DNA of 64,000 nt from DASPKM01 sp035628135 (GTDB lineage: Bacteria; Bacteroidota; Bacteroidia; Chitinophagales; Chitinophagaceae). Made by a program: the position numbers and the translations under genes. Shown in pieces: positions 1-7,900 of this stretch (positions are counted from its first letter, which is position 1; every line of letters begins with the position of its first letter). Where the stretch lies: the NCBI GenBank assembly GCA_035628135.1, contig DASPKM010000009.1, positions 310,001 through 374,000 on the forward strand. Direction: 5' to 3'. The notes under the pieces are model-generated. The model was not told the origin of the DNA. It did no database searches and worked only from the letters and a program-made list of their open reading frames with translations.

Positions 1-1401
1 TTCCGTGGGGTTCAGCCTGCCCTGCAATCCCCCGAAATAGCGTTGGTACAGCAGCCATACGAAAAACAGGAGCCATACCAGCGTAAAAATGTTTACCGAA
101 GCAATGGACGGTGTTTTTATCAATGTAAGCACCACCAGTCCCATGGTGGTCATGATGATGTACACGATCAGCAGGTGTTGCTTAAGGGTAGGATAAATGA
201 TGCGCACCAGTATCTGCGATAAAAAGAAATATCCCAGCGCAAGGCAGGCCAGCACGATAAATCCGACGAAACTGTAGATGTTCAGGCTGAAAAAGTCCAG
301 CACGTTGAAGGATACTTCATTACCATCGGCAATAAGGCTTCGCACGAGGTTGGAAAAATAAAACGTAGACAGCACTAAAAACGCAAGGATGACCGTCACG
401 CGGATCCATTGCTGGATCTTGTTCTCGTCGGGAAGGAAATAAATGTCGCGCGATTCGCGCCGGATGAACATGATCACCCAGCAAAAAAGAAATGCGTTGA
501 TGAGCAGGTCGCCAAGCGAACTTTGAAGTAATCCCGAGCTGTAAATGGTTGGGTCGAACAGTTCGAGCCTTCGCAGGTCCAGCAGGCCTGGGAACAGGTA
601 CGTAGCGCCGCGTATCAGCAATACCGCGGTCACCAGGAACATGATTGCCCGCCACAGCCCATACTCGGCCGCGATGTCGTGCGCCAGTTGTTGGAGGAAA
701 TAAAGCAGCAGCATTACGCCTGCCACGATAAAGGTGATGGTTAGCCATCCGATGGTAGCGGTTTCCTGTTGCTCCCTTCTCTCCAGGTAAAACGATTGAT
801 TGCTCAGGGAGCTTTTTACCTGGAGGTCGGTGGGCTTGTCGGACAGCATGATCTTTTTCTCCGCATACTTATGTTCTACAAACGCATGCGGCAGATTTTG
901 AAAGGGAATGAAGTATTCCCACCGCACGGGTATCATGCCGAATACCACCATAGAGCCTTTGCGTGGAAGGAATACCGTTTTACGGATGACCTCGTAATAC
1001 CCATTGCGCAGGTGCGCGAAATAATTGGTGTCAGATAGTTGCAGCATGCCATCATCCGCAACAATGTATTGGTTATTCCAGAACTGTAACGCCCATGTAC
1101 CATCGAAGTTGCGGGGCTCGTATACCAGAATGGTGTACCGCTTGGAAGCCAGTTCGGTCAGCAGGTCTTCGTCTGCCACTTCCTGGCTTACCATTTTCCT
1201 GAGTACGGCAGTATCGCCGACGATATCCAGGAAATCTTCTTCGCGGCTGTGCAGGAAATTTTCAATCGAGTTACGCACCACCCGTGCGGAAGAAGGGCTG
1301 TCGATATAAGTATTGACGATAAATGCAATGGTGAGCAGCCACGCTGCCACGATGAGCAGGTAGTAATGTTTTTTCAGCGACTGTACTAAGAATGTTTTCA
1401 A
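1..1401 (-). CDS. Multi-pass membrane protein, probable sensor kinase N-terminal part (cut by window edge)
   Basis: An open frame of 467 codons runs without a stop from a TTG at 1401 to the window edge, so the C-terminus is missing. The TTG overlaps the mazG stop codon, which suggests translational coupling; the first ATG is near codon 68, inside well-formed sequence, so TTG is the better start. One membrane helix (about residues 10-28) is followed by about 200 extracytoplasmic residues, then seven more hydrophobic helices (about 225-460). The layout of a periplasmic sensor region plus a 7-helix block suggests the input part of a Bacteroidota histidine kinase, but no kinase domain lies inside the window. 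It would be the last gene of a DUF3667-mazG operon. The reading frame is well supported; the function is inferred. Confidence 0.7.
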   Translation of the reverse strand, partial: MKTFLVQSLKKHYYLLIVAAWLLTIAFIVNTYIDSPSSARVVRNSIENFLHSREEDFLDIVGDTAVLRKMVSQEVADEDLLTELASKRYTILVYEPRNFDGTWALQFWNNQYIVADDGMLQLSDTNYFAHLRNGYYEVIRKTVFLPRKGSMVVFGMIPVRWEYFIPFQNLPHAFVEHKYAEKKIMLSDKPTDLQVKSSLSNQSFYLERREQQETATIGWLTITFIVAGVMLLLYFLQQLAHDIAAEYGLWRAIMFLVTAVLLIRGATYLFPGLLDLRRLELFDPTIYSSGLLQSSLGDLLINAFLFCWVIMFIRRESRDIYFLPDENKIQQWIRVTVILAFLVLSTFYFSNLVRSLIADGNEVSFNVLDFFSLNIYSFVGFIVLACLALGYFFLSQILVRIIYPTLKQHLLIVYIIMTTMGLVVLTLIKTPSIASVNIFTLVWLLFFVWLLYQRYFGGLQGRLNPTE

Positions 1402-2183
1402 TCAGCTTGCTTTTGCTTTTTGATGGAGTTCCAGATGGCATCCATCTCGGGCAGGCTCATTTCTGCAAGCGGTTTACCCGCCGCAATGGCCTGCTGCTCC
1501 ATTTTAGTGAACCGCTCGATGAATTTCTTGTTGGTTCTGTCCAGGGCCGTTTCGGGGTCAACGTCCAGGAAGCGCGCATAATTGATCAGTGAAAAAAAGA
1601 GATCGCCCAACTCATTCTCCTTTTCGGTTTTGTCGTCGTGTTGTACGGCGGTTTGCAGTTCGTCCATTTCCTCCTTCACCTTATCCCAAACCTGTTCGCG
1701 GGTATCCCATTCAAAGCCGACTTGCTTAGCTTTTTCCTGCAAACGCAATGCCTTAACTGTTGCCGGCAGTGAAACGGGCACGCCAGCAAGGATGGACGAT
1801 TTGCCTTCCTTCAGCTTGAGCTTTTCCCAGTTTTGTTTTACTTCTTCTTCGTCCTGCACTTTTATGTCGCCGTAAATATGCGGATGGCGATGGATGAGCT
1901 TGGTACAAACGCCCTCGATGGCGTCCTGGAGTTGAAATTTATTTTGTTCGCGTCCGATGCGTGCATAAAAAACGATGTGCAGCAACAGGTCGCCGATCTC
2001 TTCTTTAATGCTCTTCCAATCCTCGTCCGAGATGGCATCTGCCAGCTCATAGGTTTCCTCGATAGTGAGCGATCGAAGGGTATGGATGGTTTGCTTCCGG
2101 TCCCAGGGGCATTGCTCACGCAGTTCGTCCATGATGGTAACCAGTCGCAGGAATGATTGGGCCAGTGATTCGTTTGTTTGCAT
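1398..2183 (-). CDS. mazG: Nucleoside triphosphate pyrophosphohydrolase MazG
   Basis: 261 residues, the usual length of two-domain MazG. It hydrolyses (d)NTPs to NMP and pyrophosphate in the cytoplasm as a house-cleaning enzyme and is linked to the stringent response in other bacteria. The N-terminal domain shows the family opening LREQCPWDRKQT, then EETYELADAI and EEIGDLLLH, the acidic Mg2+-binding helices. A second MazG repeat follows, with KEEMDEL and ENELGDLFFSLINYAR. It lies 23 bp downstream of the DUF3667 gene, and its stop overlaps the TTG start of the next membrane protein gene, so the three are probably one transcript. Family assignment is firm. Confidence 0.95.
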   Translation of the reverse strand: MQTNESLAQSFLRLVTIMDELREQCPWDRKQTIHTLRSLTIEETYELADAISDEDWKSIKEEIGDLLLHIVFYARIGREQNKFQLQDAIEGVCTKLIHRHPHIYGDIKVQDEEEVKQNWEKLKLKEGKSSILAGVPVSLPATVKALRLQEKAKQVGFEWDTREQVWDKVKEEMDELQTAVQHDDKTEKENELGDLFFSLINYARFLDVDPETALDRTNKKFIERFTKMEQQAIAAGKPLAEMSLPEMDAIWNSIKKQKQAD

Positions 2184-2206
2184 AGTGATATTTGACTTCG
2201 AACATT

Positions 2207-3304
2207 TTATATTTGAAATACTGTCACCAGGAAAAATACAAGGAACAAAAATAATATAACTGTAGTGGCCAGTACATTCAGCAGCAGGAATTTAACTACG
2301 GTTTTAGTCCTGCCCTGCTGGTAAAAAACACGCATGGCCTTGTACAGGTAGTACAGCCAGTACAGCCACAGCGGCAATTGCAGCCAGTTGATCCAATCCC
2401 AGCCCGTGGCATTGACAAGGCCTGTAATGCCCATGGAGACCAGCAGCAGGATAAAAGAAAAAATGTACAGGTGAATGCTGAAAATGCCATGGTTGACATA
2501 ATAGTATTGCTTGCGCCTCCGGATGTATAACAGCCAGAGTATGAAAGCAAAGATGGGAAGCGAAACGAACAACAGTTTGGGAAACTGGTGTATGAAGTGA
2601 TTGATCCAGGCTCGCATCAATGCCCTCTCGTCGTCGCCATATTTGTTGCGGATCACTATTTGCCGCCTGTTGAGCACCCGCCGTAGGAAACCATGCCTTT
2701 TGTCAGGCGGCAGCGATCGTTGAATTGAATCATATTCTGCTACGCTTTTGTAGTCGCCTGTATCGGTGGACATTTTCACGGTCCATCCTTTTTTCGCCGT
2801 ATCTGACGGATCAATGGGAATAGTGTCCGTAAATACTGCCGTACCCTCCAGTATTTCGGCGGAATCTTCCTTTGTATGCGCGAACTCCAGCGCTTTTGCA
2901 ATGGCTGCCTGGCGGGCGGCGTTGCTGTTGGCAGCGGTATCGGGATTTTTTTTATCAGACTGGTTGCTGTCGCTTACCAGGTTACTCGGGTCATATATTG
3001 AAAAGAAAATAATGAAAAAGAAGGCGGAAGTGAACACGTACATCCTTATGGGATTGAGATAACTGGCCCTGCGGCCCCGGATGTATTCTGCTGAAAGGAA
3101 GCCGGGCTTGAAGGCCAGGTACTTAAGGGTGCTGAAAAACTTACCGTCGAAATGGGTGATGTCGTAAAAAAAATGCTTTATCAGGCCCCAGACGGATTCT
3201 TTGGGTTCGGTATTTTCCTGTCCGCAAACATGGCAAAAGCGGCCATGAAGGCTGATGTTACAGTTAAGGCAGATCTTTTCCTGGCGTTCCTTAGCGTGGG
3301 ACAA
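2207..3304 (-). CDS. DUF3667 zinc-ribbon membrane protein
   Basis: 365 residues. The N-terminus has a four-cysteine zinc ribbon (C12, C15, C24, C27; CLNC and CHVCGQ) followed by the conserved block with HFFYDITHFDGKF and YIRGRRASYLNPIRMY. This is the signature of DUF3667 proteins, which are abundant in Bacteroidota and have no known function. Hydrophobic segments follow near residues 90-105, and three or four more lie in the C-terminal half, with a long polar extracytoplasmic loop between them (about 110-235). It is the first gene of the mazG operon. Confidence 0.85.
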   Translation of the reverse strand: MSHAKERQEKICLNCNISLHGRFCHVCGQENTEPKESVWGLIKHFFYDITHFDGKFFSTLKYLAFKPGFLSAEYIRGRRASYLNPIRMYVFTSAFFFIIFFSIYDPSNLVSDSNQSDKKNPDTAANSNAARQAAIAKALEFAHTKEDSAEILEGTAVFTDTIPIDPSDTAKKGWTVKMSTDTGDYKSVAEYDSIQRSLPPDKRHGFLRRVLNRRQIVIRNKYGDDERALMRAWINHFIHQFPKLLFVSLPIFAFILWLLYIRRRKQYYYVNHGIFSIHLYIFSFILLLVSMGITGLVNATGWDWINWLQLPLWLYWLYYLYKAMRVFYQQGRTKTVVKFLLLNVLATTVILFLFLVFFLVTVFQI

Positions 3305-3433
3305 TGTAAAATTTTCCCTAAAATAAGGAATCTGGCGGCTTTGCCGGGTACATTCACGTCTGATGTGAATAGTTGAAATTTAACGGTGGAAATGTACCGG
3401 GCAGTCCATTTTTACGTTTTAGGGGCTGTTGTC

Positions 3434-3441
3434 TACATTTG
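3434..3441 (+). promoter_or_regulatory. Candidate Bacteroidota -7 element
   Basis: TACATTTG is a perfect match to the Bacteroidota sigma-ABfr -7 consensus TAnnTTTG and lies 37 bp before the ATG at 3479. No convincing -33 TTTG was found at the usual distance. Confidence 0.45.
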
Positions 3442-3478
3442 CGCTCCGAAAGCCCTACATAGACATCAATTTTCGAAT

Positions 3479-4354
3479 ATGAAGCATATCCTCGGAATAA
3501 CTGTGCTGGCTGTATTGGGACTCACCGCCCAGGGCCAGTTCTATTACAAAGACCTGGTAACGGTGCAGCAAACAAATGCCCAGTGGAGCGTTTTGAAGAA
3601 TAACAGCGTGAAGTCGGTAAAGGTACAGAGCTTCGAAGGCAATAACCAGCCTTCGGATGGATGGTCGGTGGAGCAGCGGATCATGGACAACCGCATGATC
3701 ACGGTTACGGTGGCGCCCATCAATACCAAGGGCGAGGAGACCGAACAAGATGGCAGCCCGAAAAGAACACCCAACCTTGGAAGGTCGGAGCTAACGGCCA
3801 TGTATAATACTGCGGGAAGGCTGGTGCAAACAATCGACACCAGCGAAGACTTTCACAGTACCACTACTTATGAATACGATGCGGCGGGACGCATCAGCAG
3901 CATCAACAACGTTGCCCGTTCCGGCGAGTTTACCAATACCGAGTTACATGTATGGACATATGACGCAGCTGGTAAGCCCAATCAAATGCTGCGCATCCGA
4001 AACAATACCGATACCACTTATGTAACCTTTGTGTACGAAGGCAAGGACGTGCCATTGGAAGAGCATGGCGTGCGCAAAGGGGTTAAGCAGCCCGTGATTT
4101 ATTATTACTACGATGACAAAAACCAGTTGACCGATATCGTCCGTTACAATGAGAAGGCAAGGCGCCTGCTTCCTACACATATTTTTGCTTACAATGCGCA
4201 GGGCCGTGTAGCGGGCATGTTGCTGATACCCGAAGGAAGTAATGAATACCAGCGTTGGTATTATGATTATGATGAGCGGGGGCTGAAGGTACGGGAGCGG
4301 GTGTTTAATAAGGAGCAGCAGTTAATGGGGAAGGTGGAGTTTGTGTATGAGTGA
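3479..4354 (+). CDS. Secreted protein with YD/RHS-like repeats
   Basis: 291 residues from the ATG at 3479. The frame is open further upstream (from 3386), but the internal start is followed at once by a signal peptide (MKHILGITVLAVLGLTAQGQ) and lies just downstream of a TACATTTG element, so it is preferred. The mature part carries several imperfect tyrosine-rich repeats of the form YEYDAAGRI, WTYDAAGKP, YYYDDKNQL, FAYNAQGRV and YYDYDERGL. These resemble RHS/YD repeats, which form beta-sheet shells in larger proteins. No enzymatic motif was seen. Probably periplasmic or surface-exposed; function unknown. Confidence 0.75.
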   Translation: MKHILGITVLAVLGLTAQGQFYYKDLVTVQQTNAQWSVLKNNSVKSVKVQSFEGNNQPSDGWSVEQRIMDNRMITVTVAPINTKGEETEQDGSPKRTPNLGRSELTAMYNTAGRLVQTIDTSEDFHSTTTYEYDAAGRISSINNVARSGEFTNTELHVWTYDAAGKPNQMLRIRNNTDTTYVTFVYEGKDVPLEEHGVRKGVKQPVIYYYYDDKNQLTDIVRYNEKARRLLPTHIFAYNAQGRVAGMLLIPEGSNEYQRWYYDYDERGLKVRERVFNKEQQLMGKVEFVYE

Positions 4355-4394
4355 ATGCATCATTTGATATAGCGCCGATTGCTTAAATTGTATC

Positions 4395-4946
4395 ATGAAA
4401 AAGCTTGCTATCCTTTCCCTCCTTTCCACGCTTACCACAATGATCGCATGCAATAAGGGCAATGACAAATTCTCTGTTGGCGACAGCTACCAGGGAGGCA
4501 TTATTTTTTACATCGACAATACGGGCGAACATGGACTGATAGCGGCACCGTCCGATCAAAGCGCAGGCGTTCAGTGGTCTAATGGAAATGATAGCGTACG
4601 CACCGATGCAACAGGATCACAGGTCGGTACAGGCAAAGCCAATACGGAAGCCATCGTTAACCTGCTGGGTCCCGGCAATTATGCAGCTAAGCTCTGCGAA
4701 CAATTGGTCATAGATACTTATTCGGACTGGTACCTGCCGTCACGCGATGAATTGAATTTACTGTACCAGCAAAAGAACAAAATCGGCGGCTTCGCCGATG
4801 ATTATTACTGGAGTTCCACCGACTTGTTGGGACAGCCAAGGGCTAACTATGCAGCCAATCAAAATTTCACCGATGGCTCGGTAAAGTTCAATGGGGACAT
4901 GTTCAAGAGCTCACCAAACAGGGTAAGAGCCATCAGGAGCTTTTAG
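4395..4946 (+). CDS. Lipoprotein with DUF1566-like domain
   Basis: 183 residues. The N-terminus (MKKLAILSLLSTLTTMIACNK) is a lipoprotein signal with the lipidated Cys at 19. The mature domain shows the DUF1566/Lcl pattern: YQGGIIFYID near the start, then DWYLPSRDELNLLYQ, YWSST and a closing RVRAIRSF. These domains are common in Bacteroidota surface lipoproteins and have no assigned reaction. It lies 40 bp after the YD-repeat gene and converges on the subtilase gene, whose stop is 6 bp away. Confidence 0.8.
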   Translation: MKKLAILSLLSTLTTMIACNKGNDKFSVGDSYQGGIIFYIDNTGEHGLIAAPSDQSAGVQWSNGNDSVRTDATGSQVGTGKANTEAIVNLLGPGNYAAKLCEQLVIDTYSDWYLPSRDELNLLYQQKNKIGGFADDYYWSSTDLLGQPRANYAANQNFTDGSVKFNGDMFKSSPNRVRAIRSF

Positions 4947-4952
4947 ACCTTT

Positions 4953-7900
4953 CTATTGTTTGTATAACTTAAACGTCTTCACTATCCCGCCAATGTTCAC
5001 CCGCAGCAGGTAAACCCCGTTCGCATACACGGTATTCGAAAGATCGATCTGCAGCTTTTGCATAAAGCCTGTGCTTTGCCTGGTATAGGTCTTCAACAGG
5101 CTGCCCTTTGCATCGAAAAGGTCGGCTACCAGGCGCTCATTGATGTTGCCGCTGAAATCCAGATAGAATCTGCCGGCAGATGGATTGGGATATAATTTCC
5201 AGAGAACAGCTTCATCGAATATAACAGACCTCACAGGCGAATAATTGAACCGGCCATCACCGTATATGATCTTCAGCCTGTAATATACCGTGTCGAACTT
5301 GTCGGGGTCACTATCTGTAAGACTATAAACATTAGGAGCGATAATTCCCTGGGCCTGCGTTTGCGCGATCTTTACAAATTGGTTGGCCTGCATGGCTGGT
5401 CGGTCCCTTGCCATTTCTACCTCATATCTTGCAATACCTTTCTCGTCGCCCATTTGCCAATTCAGCAACGCATCCCTATCGCCTGCCCTATGCGCTGTAA
5501 AGTGTATCAGTTGTATCGCGAGGTGCGAATTCAGGTCATGGCCGCCGTTGCTGAGCCAGATCTCTGAAAATTCCTTCACTTTAAATTCTGCATAATATCC
5601 TTTGTCGAAAGGAACCTTGGTAACATTCCATGAATTGATAAAAGACCAGTTGCCGGTCTTGTTGTCGGCCAGCGTTCCATTTTCATTGCTTTCAACGTGG
5701 TCATTATATGTCGAAACGCCCAGTTGATAAGCGCTGGATGGTTTTGTACAGGTTTGGCAGCCGGTAGCATCTATCAGGCTGTCTGTTTCACGGTCAAGGA
5801 AATAAAAACGCACGGTAACGGAATCATCAATGGGATTGGCGGCCTTTAGCGTAAGGTTGCGCTTATGATAATATTGGGTGCTGGTGCTTCGGATCTCCGG
5901 CTGGTGTATGTACACCTGGGCGTTCATTATACCGGGCACCTGGTTGTTAGCATGCACCGATGCCAATAATTTTCCCGCAAGCTTAAAATCGAGCCAGTTA
6001 TTGCCCAGCACCACCTGCGTCGCAGGTGATGCCATGGTGGTAGAATCATAAATGCCGCTGGTGTTATCATATATGTGCACATCATCTATGGCAATGCCTT
6101 CCCTGTTACCCGAAAGGCTAGACAAAAACACGAACCGGAACCGTATGGGGCCCGGTGCAATCGGAAGCGAATGCGTAGCAACCTCCCAGCGTATGATGAA
6201 CGCGCTGCCGCTCCACATCGGGCTGCTGGTGTTGTACCAGTTGTACCCACTGGATACGGTGCCCATTTTTGTCCACGTAGTGCCATTACGCGTAAATTCT
6301 ACCCAGGCGCCGTCGCAAGGTGTCAGCTGGCATTCCTCGATGTCCAATATCATGCTGAAGCTTAGCGTGGGCTTGGTCATGCCATCGAGCATAAAACACG
6401 GAGAATACAAATAAGAAAGCTCGTTGCTATTGTGATTACCACTAAGATTTGTTTTCCAGGCCCTGGCCCCGCTCGCCGCTCCCCTGATCTTTGACGAAGC
6501 GGGCGTTCCATAAGCCCAGGAGCTGTTTTGTCCGCTGGTGTACCAACCTTCGGTGCCCGATTCAAAATTCTGCAGATAAGGAAAAGCGGTTACCGTAATG
6601 CTGTTTTGTATATCTACCTGCACAGTATCGTTATCCCTGAAATTATCGGAAGGATAAACAACTACTACCTTTAATTTGTAACTGCCCTTGGACAAAAAAT
6701 CCATCGGCTGGTTGAACGTGTATTGAAAATTGGATTTTGCGGGAATAGAAGCGATCACTTCTTCCACCCATTGTCCATTGTTCACGGAGTATTTGATAGG
6801 CACATTGCTAAGCGCGGAAAAATGGCTGTTGTGCAGCCGCACGCGCACAGGCACCTGGCCTGCTATATTGCAGCTCATGGCCGAGGGAGTGTCTATGCTC
6901 AATACCTGCATATCGTGCACGGCCTGGTATATGCGAATATCATCGATGCCGTAGGTCCTTCGCTTGCTTAGGCTTTGATGTATGGATGAATGGCCCCACC
7001 TGGCCTGGAAGCTTGCGCTGACGTTCTGTCCATGTGCCGCAAGCGAATCGGCAAAGGCAATGCTGATGGTGCGTTTGTAAAATGTATCCGTGAAGCGGGT
7101 GGGAACGGTGTATACTTTTATCCATGGCAAATTGTCCGCACCCCTCACCCAAAGATCATTTCCGGGGAAAGGAAAATGCGTGTTCATGCTCATGAAATCG
7201 ATACGCAGGTTGTTTTCTAAAACTGAATAACCGGAAAGATTGAATGTGCCTGTGATATAATGTAGTCCCGGGGTCGAGCGCTGCATGATCTCTCCCATGA
7301 TAAATGACCTGGACCCCGACGATGCATAACCGCTATTGAAAAAAGTAAACACCTGTCCTGTCTTCGAAACAGTTTCAAAATCGTACCGGTCGATGCCGGG
7401 AAGCCCTACCGTATCTCTTGTATAAGTGTGTGCAACCGCTGATTCAAGATTATCTAAGAACAAATTCGTGAGATCGAGCGGCTGATTGTCGAGGCTCCTG
7501 ATTGCTTTTACCAGCGTATCGTTGGTTGCCGAAGCATCGAGTGTGTTGTTTTTTACTACTGCGCGTACCGTATAGTTTCCTACTGCGCCAAGGTCCGCGG
7601 GAGTGGAAAAACTATGGTCGTAGCTAACACCCGCTCCAAGCAGCACGGGAACGTTTTCGCTTATCCATGGCCGGTCATTAACGGAGTAACTGACAGTAAA
7701 GCCATTTACCGGCGCATTGTCGAGATTTTTAATCCGGACGGTCACTGTATGATCCGATTGCAAGGCCGTGGATGTGAATTTTCTTCCTGTTACGGGCGAC
7801 AGCAACCCGTCTATTGCGAGGTCGTTGTCAGAGATGGACCCACCGCAGGTGCCACTGTTGGGCTTACGCGAAACGGCTACCGATCTCCTGCCCGCTTTTC

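Noticed and set aside
320..1309. Several open frames of 89-142 codons on both strands at the left edge
   Set aside because: They are shadows of the continuous minus-strand frame from 1401 to 1, which alone has coherent membrane helices.
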